In this document: in pieces, positions 15,574-27,651 of the stretch
Layout: each line of letters opens with the position of its first letter
Position numbering within the stretch: position 1 is the first letter of the stretch
Assembly (NCBI GenBank): GCA_964016885.1
Contig: OZ024742.1
Coordinates: 3,962,275-4,026,274, forward strand
DNA length: 64,000 nucleotides
Direction: 5' to 3'
DNA from: Eledone cirrhosa
Lineage: Eukaryota > Mollusca > Cephalopoda > Octopoda > Eledonidae
Notes under the pieces: model-generated
What the model was told of the DNA's origin: nothing
Databases searched by the model: none
Seen by the model: the letters and a program-made list of their open reading frames with translations, nothing else
Program-made: the position numbers and the translations under genes

Positions 15574-16194
15574 ATCTTATAATAATAGCTTATCTTATAA
15601 TAATCATCAAATATTATTATGTGTTATCCTATAAACACAATATTGAACGTATTATAATATATAACTGTTTCCAGCTCGGAAATAGGAAAATTGAAATTCC
15701 TCCCCAGAATGTCTTACACTGTGGAGACAATCCTTGTTATAACTATTAACTTTCCTTAAATACATTTCTATTGATGATCGCTTTCGTTGCACCTGAACAT
15801 TCATAAGACCCATCTGATGTGGCACCTCAATATACAAATCTTTTTGCAAATGAATCTAACAATCAATGTCGTTTACGCTAGCGTTTCTTCTGGGTTAATC
15901 AATGTATTACTTCTATCCATTGATGCTTGTGAAAAATACGCAGACATGTTGTCTCGCCAAGAATTTGCACAATCGCACAAAACTTATCTCATTGAATGAA
16001 TGAACAAAATGTGTTAAGAATTGATTGCAGAATATCTAAATATCTCCCATCATATGAACGATATAAAACAAGTAAAACGTAGAAAATTAATCTCAGTGAA
16101 ACACTTTAAAATAGAATTCGGAAAACCATTGGTTATTTAATGAGGTTATTTGAGCATGATAGAAAAGTGATTTATACTAATGTCAGAGAGTCAC
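15574..16194. other. AT-rich spacer, no recognisable feature
   Basis: AT-rich DNA between the first array and the first TA microsatellite. Short reading frames exist on both strands (about 65-70 codons) but show no recognisable domain. I see no RNA gene or regulatory site that I can support. Confidence 0.6.
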
Positions 16195-16197
16195 GTA

Positions 16198-16236
<39 letters not shown>

Positions 16237-16311
16237 GTAAAGGAGTAATATATATATATATATATAATATGTATATATATATATATATATATACATATTA
16301 TATATGCACAA
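16195..16311. repeat. TA microsatellite with a GTAAAGGAGTAATA insert
   Basis: Runs of (TA)n broken by AGTAAAGGAGTAATA. The same insert sits inside the TA run at 21735-21861, and both are followed by a GCACAATG/GTGCAATG sequence. This suggests the two TA tracts belong to the terminal regions of related Penelope-like elements. Confidence 0.75.
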
Positions 16312-16313
16312 TG

Positions 16314-18883
16314 CTTCAAGTGGACTATAACTTCCTCCTTTCCTTACGCCTGAGCCAGGCCCAGTTGACAACTGTAAAGAAACTCTTCCAGCTATCTGAA
16401 AAGCGCGCCAAAGCCGGCTGCCAAATAAACTTCCTAAAACGATGCCTGAATAACAACATCATCCCCCAAACTATCAAAAACTTGCACCTACCAACATGCT
16501 TCAAATCACCAGGCCTCAAACGATCACTTAGCTACATACAAACATTCTGCCTAAGAAAACTCATACAACACCTACACCGCACGCTACAACAACACATACG
16601 GACTATTTCCAGTCTTGTACCACAACTCGCTGAAACCCCAGAACCTCTGTCCAGAGTTATTTCCGCCGCTATAGACAGGTCATACCACCATCGCCGAGAC
16701 TACGAGAAAATACGTCTAACGCAAAAATTTCTCAAGCTCAGGACGGCCAACTGTCTTAACAACATCCCAACTCTAAACACCAACAGAGGCGAACAAGACG
16801 GTACCAGCACCGAACCTAGAGGCGCCCCGACCAACAACACACCTAACGCAAAACACCTCGTCACAGACTTGACATGATCCCTCTCCCGAGAGGAATTAGA
16901 CCTCCTCAGCCTGGGTCCCAAGTTCATATTGAAACAGAGACTGGACGACAAATTATGGCTCGACATAGAAACGAATTTCTGTCGGGCTGCCTACCAACTA
17001 AAATGGATATCGACTCTCGGCAACAACACCACGGAATCTAACAAACCCAGATTCATGATATACCACCTGGATCGCCCACTCTGTCCATGCCTGCCAACCG
17101 CGAGCTTGAAGAAAAACTCTCGAGGCTAAAAAATTCCGTATTTAACATCTTACGGAAACAGAAGAAGATAGCCCCAACCTCTCCAGGACACAACAACTCG
17201 CCCTGAAGAACCTACGGAATAGGGAACTTATATACTTACCATCCGACAAAGGTAGAGTTTTGCGTCATCTCTGAAGCCACATACAACAACCTAGCCTTTG
17301 AACACCTAAGCGACAATGAATTATATACAGAGATCCCGGACATGACTGCAGCCCAGATCGAAAAACACACCAACTCCATCTGGTTCGATATCTGTAGGCG
17401 AAGACAACTCCCAAATAAAGTTAAGCTCAACTACACCACTAGAAATAGCACACTGCCCACTTTATGCCACCTCATCAAGACCCACAAGAATAGTACTAAG
17501 ACGCAAATAAGACCCATCGTCTCTAGCATAGAAGGACCCCTATACAAAATTTCCTGGCTCTTCTCCCAGGTCCTCAAACCTCTACTCTCCACCTTTCCCA
17601 GGCATGTCAGTAGCTCCGATGAAGTCATACGTAGACTACACCAACTCCAGCCAGAACAACTTAAACTAATAGATACGCCTTTAGCCTCGACGTTGTCTCC
17701 CTCTACACTACAGTCCCCGCTCATTCAGCTGTCGATTTATTGACGGACTGCGTGGTCGCAGAGGACATCCACTGCTACGGCCTCCATCCGACGGACATAC
17801 ACCAACTTTTGTCCTTCACAACAGACAACACGTACTTCACCTTCCACCACCACACATACAGACAGACAACAGGATTACAAATGGGATCCAGCCTATCGGG
17901 CCTGCTGGCCATCACCTATATGAACCAACTAGAATGCCGAGCCCTCAACACCTGCCATTCCCATACCTTCTTCACCCGATATGTAGATGACATACTCATC
18001 CTTACTTTATCCCGTGAGGAGGCGGATAAAATATACACAACATTCTCCAGCATGGACGCCAGTATAAAGTTCAGCATGGAACACCCCGATAACCGCGGAT
18101 CCCTATCCCTACTGGACTTCCAACTCAGGGTAACAGAGGAAGGCAACATCCACACTTGCTTCTATAAAAAAGCCGCCAGCAGGGACCTGTTCGTACATTT
18201 CAGATCCGCCCTCCCAGCCAGCGCTAAGTTCGGATACATAAGGAACGAACTCACACGTATCCGGAACAAATGCACCGACGCTAGAGACCGAGACACACAC
18301 ACCACACATTTCCTTGAAGTACTCAAACTGAACGGATACACGACATCCACCACAAACCGTGCCAGAAAGAACAGAGGACACCACACCCGAGGCACTAACA
18401 CTTGCTTCCTGAAGCTCCCACACTTCAGTGACGAAACAACAACAGCCATCCGCAGAGCTATCAGACGAGAGGGACGAGATATCCAACTGGCCCACTCAGG
18501 TCCTTCTCTACGTGGACAGCTAACCAAAAGACACTCCACCAGACATGACAACTGCTGCAGGCTAGCCAACTGCCCCATCAACGACACAGACATATGCCAC
18601 CAGGCTTACGTCGTATACAGACTAGAGTGTGACAAATGCAGCAACTCCTACGTAGGTAGCACAACCAGACCACTCCACATAAGAATAAAAGAACACCTCA
18701 ATACTAACGCTTCCTCATTTAAGAAACACCTAGTTAAATGCAAAAACACCGACAAAACCAGTTAGAATAGAAACTAAGGAAAGAAACCTCGGCAATCTTA
18801 GAATTAAGGAAGCACTAATTATAGACAAAACACAACCACCAATCAATAATAGACTAGAACTCAACACCCAATTTATAACTTGA
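16314..18883 (+). pseudogene. Penelope-like element reverse transcriptase with GIY-YIG endonuclease, frameshifted
   Basis: A nearly full-length Penelope-like element (PLE) coding region of about 2.5 kb (roughly 850 codons), close to the length usual for the family. PLE proteins copy RNA into DNA and use a C-terminal GIY-YIG nuclease to nick the target. Pieces: 16314-16877 N-terminal part; an in-frame TGA at 16875; 16929-17129; a broken stretch containing LPSDKG near 17240; 17342-17680; then, after a frameshift near 17681, motif A (SLDVVSLYTTVP) from 17683. The longest open piece, 17740-18765, carries motif B (GLQMGSSLSG), motif C YVDD at 17980-17991, and the GIY-YIG pair YVVY (18607) and YVGS (18649). 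Homology continues in another frame (RIKEALIIDK, INNRLE) to a stop at 18881-18883. Catalytic residues survive, but at least three frameshifts plus a stop make it inactive. The family is confident; the clade is not assigned. Confidence 0.93.
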
Positions 18884-19439
18884 TAGAGCATCTAGCCCCA
18901 TATTTACACCCCCCCCACACACACACGCACACACTCACGCACACACACACGTACGCACACACACACACACGCTTACACCTCCACTTATTCTCTCTAACAC
19001 ACACACATACACACACAAAGACCAGTTCTAACACGAGATAACATCTATCCCTCACATTTACGTATAGACATATCTTCTCACACTCACACACACACACACA
19101 CTCACATACTTACACCTTCATGCATTCTCCCACACACTTAAATAGGCATGTACAAAAAAAAAACCTTTTAAAGGGAGACTACTCCTTATCCACCTAACCT
19201 TAACTCTTTGACATTAGAGATAGAACAGATACTATATACCATTTCCTGTCAGCATGACTTGGCAAGCTATTTAGAACAGTGGTTTAACCGCTTTACTTCC
19301 CTCCGAAGAAGAGATATTATCTCGAAAATTAAGGACATTTAAATAAATCTAAGGTAAAAGACTAATTGTCAACAATATCTTTTGCATTTGCATTCTTTAT
19401 TCTATGTCCATACCTGCATTGTTTTGGCTTTATTATACA
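18884..19439 (+). mobile_element. Probable 3' non-coding part of the PLE at 16.3 kb, with CA microsatellite
   Basis: Sequence between the PLE stop and the Helitron border. It holds CA-rich tracts at about 18909-19110 and a hammerhead-like motif at 19303-19328. PLEs are known to carry hammerhead motifs in their terminal repeats, so this is probably the element's 3' terminal region. Its exact end is not visible because the Helitron starts at 19440. Confidence 0.6.
19303..19328 (+). ncRNA. Degenerate hammerhead ribozyme motif (PLE-associated)
   Basis: The order of parts matches a hammerhead core: CCGAAGA (canonical CUGANGA with one change), a stem II of GAGAT/ATCTC closed by a 3-nt loop, then GAAAA (canonical GAAAC). 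It lies downstream of a PLE coding region, where such motifs are expected. The changes in core residues suggest it is no longer catalytic. Confidence 0.5.
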
Positions 19440-19441
19440 CT

Positions 19442-19860
19442 AGCAGTAAAGCCCGGCGTTGCTCGGGGTCGCTCAGTAGCTGTGTTAAAGTTACAATGTT
19501 AAGTATACGTTCAATAGCATTCGCTGCAGCTCGAACAGTTGCAGTAACAGCCGCATCTCTGCTTTGACGGAGTTTACGTTGAACATCATTCTCTGCAGCT
19601 CGCGTAGCTGCTTTTGCCGTTGCATTTCTTGCAAGCTGAGTTTGACGTTCCACGTGTTTCACTGCAGCACATAAGGATGCAGTTGAAGAAGCATTTCTGG
19701 TGCGTCGGAATAAACATTCGTCATAATTCTCAGTTGCCTGTGAAGGTGCAATGGAAGCAGCATTTCTGTCCTGTTGACTCAAGCAACGCTCATCGATAGA
19801 CAGAGCTGTTGTATTCACTGAACACCCCGCTATTTCAGGCTGTCTAATGCTCGACAACAC
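19442..19860 (-). pseudogene. Reading frame with four imperfect 24-residue repeats inside the Helitron
   Basis: An open minus-strand frame of about 140 codons lies within the Helitron and runs straight through its 3' hairpin into the terminal CTAG. It shows about four imperfect repeats of 23-24 residues, each with a pattern like Q-R-x-L-x-x-x-R-x-A, then A-x-x-A, then R-A-A-x-x. Arg/Ala/Gln-rich repeats of this kind occur in the N-terminal region of some Helitron proteins from my general knowledge, so this may be a leftover of an autonomous ancestor. No helicase or Rep motif is present, and running through the terminus argues against a working gene. Confidence 0.4.
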
Positions 19861-20898
19861 CTCAGTCAGCCTCCTTCTTTTTGTTATCTGAGACCGCGTC
19901 AGTCGTAATAAGGGTGTCCTTTTTTTTAGGCATCAGGGTGGTGGGCACGATATGACAAAGGAATCTGACCAATGTATCTTAAATATAAAACAATGCGAAC
20001 AAATAAATTTTGCAAATCATTCAATTTTGCGAATCAATTCATCTAATGAGGAAAGCACTCAAAATTCTAGAAAATGTCATAGATGCACTATTTACAAAGT
20101 CATCTTTACATGAACATGCATGGATTACAATTGTTGGTTGATTTCGCTATAGCGTTGGCAGTTAGGCATACTAAACCTTCTATAATCAGAATTTACTATA
20201 AGCCAAAAATTAAAAAAACATGGCAGCTTAATAAATTGCTTGATTTCTTTTTATGTAACTTTTTATCACATTTTCAGTGCATTTCTTAACTGAACATATT
20301 TTTGATTAAAGAGCTAGTAAAGGTTTTCTGGCTGCCCTGTATGTCGAACCGAAATGCGCAAAAATGGGGCATGGTGGAAATAATCTGACTTCTTATTTGG
20401 ATTGAAATTACTCAGTTTGACTTGAATTTGCTATTTTAATTTGAGCAAAACTTTTGTGCTAGCCAAGCGTCCATAGTAATTCACTGCATACCTTCTTTTG
20501 CCCCCACCGGTATATACATGAAACCTAAAACAAACAATCCCTCCATATGTTCGTCAAGATAAAATGAAATTAAAGTAAATTCAGCCTTATAAGACCGTAA
20601 AATTAATTTAAGTAGAAGGCCTAACCGCCAACGCCATAGTGAAATCAACCAACTTATACTGAAAATAATCCAAACGTTTAATAGGGAAAGTTTGCTAACC
20701 GTCGTAATAAAAAAATAAATATCAATAACTTACGAAGTAATGAACTCGCCGAACTTTTAAAGCGTTGTAGCATACAAAGGCAGTACAGTGCAAATGAAGC
20801 TATTAAACAAACTGGAGATTCCAATTCACTCTACTAAAGATTTACTTAATCGTCTGCACATTCGCTAATCGTCTGCTCATTCCATAAAAGGGAAATAA

Positions 20899-21069
20899 TC
20901 GCCTATATCACCTCTCTGCATGACTGTCTGTCTGCACGCCTATATCACCTCTCTGCATGACTATCTGTCTGCACGCCTATATCACCTCTCTGCACGACTA
21001 TCTGTCTGCACGCGTATATCACCTCTCTGCACGACTGTCTGTCTGCACGACTGTCTGTCTGCACGCCTA
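20899..21069. repeat. 37-bp tandem repeat, about 4.5 copies
   Basis: Unit TATATCACCTCTCTGCATGA followed by CTGTCTGTCTGCACGCC, with G/A and T/C differences between copies. It lies inside the Helitron and gives it part of its length. The last copy is shortened to the CTGTCTGTCTGCACGAC part. Confidence 0.85.
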
Positions 21070-21354
21070 ACGAAATTTACAGATACATATATTTTAAATA
21101 AACTTATATAATTTTTGCTTTTTTTTACGAAATATTTGCTTGTTTTACGTAGTCTTTAAATAGACTTGTTTTCAAGTAAAAATATTGTTTTAAAAGGCTT
21201 TTAAATGGAAATGAAGCAAAACGGAAGCTTAGTGTTCGAACTGATGAATTTTGCAGGTCAAAATTTTGCTGGCTCGACAACTGTTCGTGTATTGTGTTAA
21301 TGTCATTTTAAACGCTGAGAAAGCCAGCGTAAATTTTTTAATTTTTGCCAGCGT

Positions 21355-21514
21355 AATTTTTTTAATTTTTGCACGCAGAAAATGTAAACAGAACGTAAGA
21401 CGCTACGCTGAATGTAAACAGAACAAAGGGAAATCATTTTTTTAATTTTTGCACGCAGAAAATGTAAAGAGAACGTAAGACGCTACGCTGAATGTAAACA
21501 GAACAAAGGGAAAT
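21355..21514. repeat. 80-bp direct duplication
   Basis: Two adjacent copies, offset exactly 80 bp, each starting TTTTTTTAATTTTTGCACGC and containing GTAAGACGCTACGCTGAATG. They differ at about one base (AACAGAAC against AAGAGAAC). Part of the Helitron interior. Confidence 0.9.
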
Positions 21515-21723
21515 ATCTGATCACTTACGCTCAAAAATCGATACATTATATTCGATTTCGTCAGATAGGGCGGGTCAATCTGAAATATTTTTTTTCCGAT
21601 GTCTTCGCTAGGGCTCAATGTACAAGTATAGCAATTTCGGTGCAATTCCGTGAGAGATTCTAAGAGGAGATGTGTGCCAAAAATCGATAGACAGACAGAC
21701 AACCTCAGTTTTATATATATAGA

Positions 21724-21732
21724 TATACAAAC

Positions 21733-21775
<43 letters not shown>

Positions 21776-21799
21776 TGTAAAGGAGTAATATATATATAA

Positions 21800-21866
<67 letters not shown>

Positions 21867-22050
21867 GCAATGATAGAACATTACTTTAAGGGTGCATATA
21901 CCGGAAATGGTTTCTCTGAGTTAAAAAGCTGGCAGCCTCGGAGAGATTTCTAAATCTATAGTCGATACTAACAACACATTCACACATATATTATTGTACT
22001 TTCCTGATTAAGGACTAAAGTCCGATACTTGAAATCTTTTTTGTCTTTCA
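21724..22050 (+). mobile_element. PLE terminal fragment with TA microsatellite
   Basis: TA tracts at 21735-21861 broken by GTGTAAAGGAGTAATA, followed by GTGCAATGATAG and about 180 bp of unique sequence ending in a hammerhead-like motif at 22004-22028. The same TA/insert/CAATG layout precedes the PLE at 16.3 kb, so this is probably a detached terminal repeat of a related element. No coding sequence is attached. Confidence 0.5.
22004..22028 (+). ncRNA. Degenerate hammerhead ribozyme motif (best-preserved core in the window)
   Basis: CTGATTA (canonical CUGANGA with one change), then A, a GGAC/GTCC stem II with a TAAA loop, then GATAC (canonical GAAAC with one change). Spacing fits a hammerhead core. 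PLE terminal repeats are known to carry such motifs. Two core substitutions make self-cleavage unlikely today. Confidence 0.55.
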
Positions 22051-23275
22051 TCTAGGGCGTAAACCTAATAATACTAATTGCTTTTGTATCTCTGTTTATC
22101 ATTCATTTTATTATATATAAGTTACCTGTGGCTGTTGTAAGGGTTGCATAACAGGTCCATGCTGGTGTCACAGAAATACCTATAATAAATATGATTGTGT
22201 AACTTCTGTCTTAACGTTTATTTCATACATGGTAATTCTGTTAGGTTTGATTGTCACATTTAAATGGATAGATACAACTGACGTGGGGTGCTCTTTTCTG
22301 GTTACACTTGTTTATCAATGAGACGTTACAGTGGACTTATCACAAATAAACAACACAGTAACTAACAACTACACACACACAACCACACACACACACTCAC
22401 ACTCACATATATATATATATATATGGGGTAAAAAATTATCGTTATAGGTAATTCAGTTAGAGGTTGTGAGTACTCTGCGTCGTGGATAATTTTAAGGTAC
22501 GGTTTTGTATAACTCAACAAGATGTATCCATAGTTAGGCAGCGAGTTCGTGGCAATTCCTATTACTTTTCATGTTAGCACTAAACCCACCACAGAATCCT
22601 TATAAGGACACTTACTCACCACCACCACAAGCATACTCTGTACTTACATGCTCTCACTTATCCTTATTTATTTATTTATATTTTCCATTTTATTATTTTA
22701 TTATTTTTTTAATGTATCTTTTCTTATCTTATTCTTTTACTTTTTACATCTGTAACTTCTCTACCTATTTATCATATATGTTTTATTATTGATGTCATTG
22801 TTTTGATTAAACGCTACTCTTCTATATATATCTTGCCTCGAGTTAATTATTTTTATATCTACGTATTCTGATGTGTTGATCAGAGGTAAATAATGTAATG
22901 GAGATCGAGTGACGCAACTTCAAGCGATTAGCGACCTCTAGACTCACCTGATCAATGAAACAATTGACAATACCTGAAATAAAGCCCCTTATTGGACAGA
23001 CAATTACTCTTCATTCTTTCACTATATATATATATATAGAAGTGGTTACATAACAGTTAGTTCACCATACCGAGAACAATTGTTTCACCTTAACGGATCC
23101 GCAGCTCGTAAAGGACATGGTTATACGGAACAGGAAGGACAACCGTACGAACGCACATACGCAGAAACCGGTCACTTCACACAGGCAATACTAAAAGGCG
23201 TGCGAGAGGTGTAAGGGAGATAACTGCGAAAGTCCGAAAAGTTTCTAGTTGATAAGAAAATTATGATGTTGTAAT
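22051..23275. other. Unassigned intergenic stretch
   Basis: AT-rich DNA with a short CA/TA microsatellite at about 22370-22424 and a TA tract at about 23024-23038. The part next to 23276 may be the 3' non-coding sequence of the minus-strand PLE. No gene or RNA that I can support; the 73-codon frame at 22571 is low-complexity. Confidence 0.5.
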
Positions 23276-24372
23276 TCAATCCGGAGCTTTGTAGTTATGC
23301 AAGAGGTGTTTCGAGACGTGTGGACAACATGTGAGGAATTCATTTCTCGTGTTTAGGCAATCACTATTGCATAATCTCTTTAGAATATTTATTCGTTCAT
23401 CAATACATAGTCCACACGACGGATTTCCCCCTGCGTATGGCTTCGACTTAGTGATGGCTTTCCATTGAGTGGAGTAGTCTATACTTGAGTCCTTGAGGGA
23501 CCATACATGGCTCGCGAGTTTCGTGGATGAACGTCTGTGCGGGTACCTAAAGGTCGACAGGTGGTTCAGGAAACGTCCCTTAAATTGGTCCACCGCCATA
23601 CCCACATATGATTTGACCTCCTGTGGTTGATTTAGTCGGTTGGAAGTGACCACAGCTTCATAAATTACAGCAGGTGTGTTGCATTGCTGTTGAACGGGAC
23701 AAGCTTCGGGCTTACAGCAAGAGCACCCTTGTGGGGTGTTGCTCCTAGGGCTGTTGGTGATGTGTCCTTCATGTTCTTAGCGCAGGAGTATCATAGTTTT
23801 ACTTTGTGTCGGTTAAAGGTGGAGCGGTATTTATGACATATATGAAAGTGTCTATCTAAGAGGGCTAGAAAATCTTTGCCTACATTGGTTTTAACGTTGA
23901 GTGAGAAGGGAGGAGAGAACCAGATAGTTTGTCTATTGTTACGCTTTCTTTTCTTATTGCTGTTGTTGATAGTGGGAGAGTAAGTGATAGGTTGCGAGAA
24001 GCCGCTGTTAGCTAACGCCGTGTTATAGTAGGGTGCCGCCTTGTCAAAGATAGCCTTATTAGAGGAGAGGTTTGAGAGGTTCTAGTACTGATATTATTTA
24101 CGAAGTTTCTAAAAACAGTGGGAGGGTGGCATGGGTCCTTGTGAATGTAATTGAGCTTTTCGTTTAGCTTATGGAAGGGTCTGTGGGTGTGTGTGCGAAG
24201 GTCTAAATTAATGTCTAAGAAATCTACGCTAGAGAGGTTGGTAGCTACTGTTATCCTAAGTCCTAACTCATTGGAGGTAGAAGTCTTTTTTAAACCGATC
24301 GAGGTCGTGACCACCTTTATGGCTCAATAAGGTCAGTCAATCGTCGCGGTATATTCCCGTGTGGAAGTCCGG
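23276..24372 (-). pseudogene. PLE reverse transcriptase fragment (YRDD type) with GIY-YIG tail
   Basis: A 5'-truncated element on the minus strand. From 24372 downward the translation gives YRDD (RT motif C) followed by a frameshift. Next comes a thumb-like region at 24314-24012 with VDFLDINLDL, then HKDPCHPPTVFRN. A decayed linker follows, with Cys residues in NVKTNVG...KYRSTF and CPVQQQC. The GIY-YIG part at 23690-23276 contains VIYEAVV, SYVGM and FKGRFLNHLSTF, and ends at a stop. Motif order matches PLE-type retroelements whose catalytic box is YRDD rather than YVDD. At least three frameshifts or stops interrupt it. The fingers and motifs A and B are missing; the upstream edge meets a TA microsatellite at about 24400. 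Confidence 0.85.
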
Positions 24373-24399
24373 GAATCTAACACGTAATATGTCTAAAAT

Positions 24400-24402
24400 A
24401 AA

Positions 24403-24462
<60 letters not shown>
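24400..24462. repeat. TA microsatellite
   Basis: Uninterrupted (TA)n at the truncated 5' edge of the minus-strand PLE fragment. Confidence 0.9.
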
Positions 24463-24579
24463 GCATATAAATACGTGTATGTGTGTGTAGGCAACTCAGG
24501 CAGAAAGGTAAATACTTAGAAAGCCGCCCAGTAAATGATGCTACTCTCATCGTTTTAATTGTTAACAATCTCTCATACA

Positions 24580-25320
24580 ATTAAATCAACTATGTAAAAC
24601 TACAGAACCTCACAAAATACAACAGACGCTCAATGTTCACAATTTGAAATTTTATATCCAAGAGGTTTTATCCGTTTTGCATTTAATACTTTTTCTTCTC
24701 TTACGAACAAAAATCAATAAATCCATGACATTAAATGCCTGGAAGTGCTCTATGTATTATATATCTTAAATAATCTACCTAGTTTCCTTCTGGGCATTGA
24801 ATTGACCGATATGTTTTATTGAGAATTTCGCTGAAACACGATGCAGTAAGTAAATGGTTTGAAATGGTTTGAATTTGCCGATAGAAATCTATCACAGTTC
24901 CTGAGATTCTGCTTACTTAGAGCTTATTAAGATTCATGTCCCTCACAATTTTCGAATAATTACATTTGATAGCAATTTCAATATCTGTACTTTTTATCTG
25001 TGTCACTGGTGATTAATTAGCAAATATATCGCCTATAATATTGCAGAACTAATGTCCTGTAGTGATTTACCCTAACATTTCAATAAAATATATAATATAT
25101 CTTTATACTGTATTTATGCATCAGTTCAATTAAAACTATGTCTAGCTTTCACACAAATATCTGGGGGCATAAAACAAGGAAATACGTGTTAATTAAATAA
25201 ACAGAATTGTTATAGATGTCAGAGTAACTACGTAGTGATTTTAATTTGGATGTGTGTGCTTTGATTTCAAATCCCAGTGAGAAAAACTTGCCTGCCTTAT
25301 CGCAAATTTACTCTTCAATA
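24580..25320. other. Unassigned AT-rich stretch
   Basis: About 740 bp of AT-rich sequence without repeat structure that I recognise and without a meaningful reading frame on either strand. Confidence 0.6.
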
Positions 25321-25384
25321 AGATACATATATATATATATGAAAATACATATACATATATACATACATGGAAATACATATACAT

Positions 25385-25414
<30 letters not shown>

Positions 25415-25417
<3 letters not shown>

Positions 25418-25531
25418 GGAAAATGTTTAACCCCGACGACAGAGCTCAAGCCATTTCGACGGCTATTTCTGGAGTCCAGAAATAGCCGTCGAAACGGCTT
25501 GAGCTCTGCCGTCGGGGTTAAACATTTTCCT
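25415..25531. repeat. 117-bp near-perfect palindrome
   Basis: Arms of about 58 bp around a single central base at 25473, starting TAGGAAAATGTTTAACCCCG and mirrored at the right end. Only a few arm mismatches are visible. Each arm contains a CGAAACGGCTTGAGCTC-like sequence (CCATTTCGACGG in the left arm). A related palindrome is at 29036-29149. Confidence 0.93.
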
Positions 25532-25610
25532 ATTACCCACTCTACTACCCTAAGTATTGAGTACTCTGGTGCGTTATGGTCCATCTGGTTCCTTACCACA
25601 CTTCCTTCGT

Positions 25611-25616
<6 letters not shown>
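25532..25616. repeat. Unique flank shared, inverted, with 28956-29035
   Basis: About 85 bp (with TGGTTCCTTACCACAC in it) between the 117-bp palindrome and a TA tract. Its reverse complement, with a few differences, lies beside the second palindrome at 28956-29035. The two loci are therefore inverted copies of one composite repeat. Confidence 0.88.
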
Positions 25617-25641
<25 letters not shown>

Positions 25642-25664
25642 TATATAGTTAGAGAAGCAAAAAA

Positions 25665-26200
25665 TTGGTTATTGTGATCCAGTTCTTGGTTAAGAAAGCC
25701 AGTTTCATGGATGGTTTCAACGTACGGTTAGGGGTAACTCCACAAGTTTGTAAGAATTCTGTTAAATCTTGGAGTATAAAGTATAAAAGAGAAACCTGTC
25801 AATTACATAATGAATGTATGCAGTCTAACCTGGTTTACCAATGCACAGTGGAATCAGACAACCAGAAATGGTATTACATCGGAGCGACTGGGAATACATT
25901 TAAAGCCCGTGGGTATACACACCGTTACGCAATGAAACATTCCCAGCACCTTATGTAACTACCCTTGCAAACAAGACCTGGCAACTGAGGGAAAGTAACC
26001 ATCAATACACCCTGAAGTGGAAAAAATTATCGAACGAGCCCCCATATCGGAGTGGTATGAGAAGCTGTCGATTATGCGACCTTGAGCTGTTCCACATCTT
26101 AAGTTCGAAGAATAAGTTACTCAACAATAAAATCGAAAGATCAATTTATTGTAACCATAGACTCAAAGAGAAGTTTTCGCACTACAAATCGAACCCTTAA
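25665..26200 (+). pseudogene. PLE C-terminal GIY-YIG fragment
   Basis: The first frame (25665-25958) encodes a Cys-containing linker (CQLHNEC) followed by the GIY-YIG pair LVYQC and YYIGATGNTFKAR, then HRYAMKHS. A frameshift near 25953 moves homology to another frame, which gives TTLANKTWQL, TLKWKKL, PPYRSG and CRLCDLE and ends at a stop at 26198-26200. Layout and motifs match the tail of the YRDD-type element at 23.3-24.4 kb, but the sequences are clearly different, so this is a separate lineage. No RT palm remains; upstream lies a TA tract. Confidence 0.85.
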
Positions 26201-26431
26201 CCTCTTACTACCAACTGACAAACTGCATATACTTAGACTTTATACCCTCTTGTTGTATCTAAGCCCTTTTAATTACCCATAAAACCAATACATATATCCC
26301 CCTCTTCTCCCTCAATCCTCTTCTATTTCTTCGTTTTCTTCCTTCCTTCCCTCCCCTTCTTGGCTATCTTTTCTTCTCTTCTTTCTCACCCCCTTCTTTG
26401 CTTTTCTTTTTGTCATTATTATCTTTATCTT

Positions 26432-26989
<558 letters not shown>

Positions 26990-26990
26990 A

Positions 26991-27034
<44 letters not shown>

Positions 27035-27103
27035 TAGTAGTAGTAAGGTGTTCGATGCTGCGACAATGGCCAGCAGCGATGTGTGTCAAATGGCTATTAA
27101 GAT

Positions 27104-27183
<80 letters not shown>
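26990..27183. repeat. Two TG microsatellites
   Basis: (TG)n at about 26993-27032 and again at about 27105-27182, separated by 70 bp of mixed sequence that begins with a short TAG run. Further TG-rich and TA-rich stretches follow to about 27540. Confidence 0.95.
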
Positions 27184-27186
<3 letters not shown>

Positions 27187-27651
27187 GCAGAGTCATTCGA
27201 AGGTCAAAAGATATTTTTCAGCTTTTGTCTTATACGGAGAAGTGCGTGTGTGTGTGTGTATAAGTCTCTTTGTATGTTGATGTACGCGTGTGTATGTGTT
27301 TGTGTATATATATATGTGTGTGTGGGGGGGGGGACCAGTATTTTTTTCCCCCTGGTAAAATGGTGTACATTATTCGATTTTTTTCAGTAAAATCGGTTCT
27401 CTTAATAGAACATCAAAAATCTTAACAATAAAAGGTGTGAAATGATATTCACTATATATATATACATACATACATATATTCACTACATATATATATATAT
27501 ATACATATATACATACATATATATGCACATATATTTTTTTGTATTGCACCATAGAGCATGTGTGTTTACGTGTGTCATTGTGTTTATATGTGGGTAGAGA
27601 TGTGTGCTGATGTAGGTATGTATGTTGACGTGTGTATGTTGTGGGTTCGTC

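Larger units (their letters stand above)
19440..21723 (-). mobile_element. Helitron, probably non-autonomous
   Basis: Read on the minus strand, the element begins TCTATATATATAAAACTGAG at 21723 and ends TTTACTGCTAG at 19440. Just before the end lies a GC hairpin, CCCG-AGCAACGC-CGGG. The flanking bases are A on the 5' side and T on the 3' side. These are the classical Helitron signs: 5' TC, 3' CTRR, subterminal hairpin and insertion between A and T without target duplication. No Rep/helicase domain is readable, so it would depend on an autonomous partner. It contains a decayed 24-residue-repeat reading frame at its 3' end, a 37-bp tandem repeat and an 80-bp direct duplication. A relative with the same kind of ends is at 55365-56830. 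Confidence 0.8.

Noticed and set aside
421..15749. Very long open reading frames (up to about 2275 codons) across the first array, read as repeat-protein genes
   Set aside because: They follow automatically from a stop-free 17-bp unit in all three frames, have no proper start codon or unique domain, and several begin at TTG. Indels and duplications shift them without any sign of selection.
15652..15999. Two overlapping short frames on opposite strands (65 and 70 codons) as small genes
   Set aside because: AT-rich, no motif, no splice or start context, and length is within chance.
18109..18593. Antisense open frames over the PLE and similar ones over 29734-30188
   Set aside because: They are shadows of the plus-strand PLE coding sequence, caused by its codon use.
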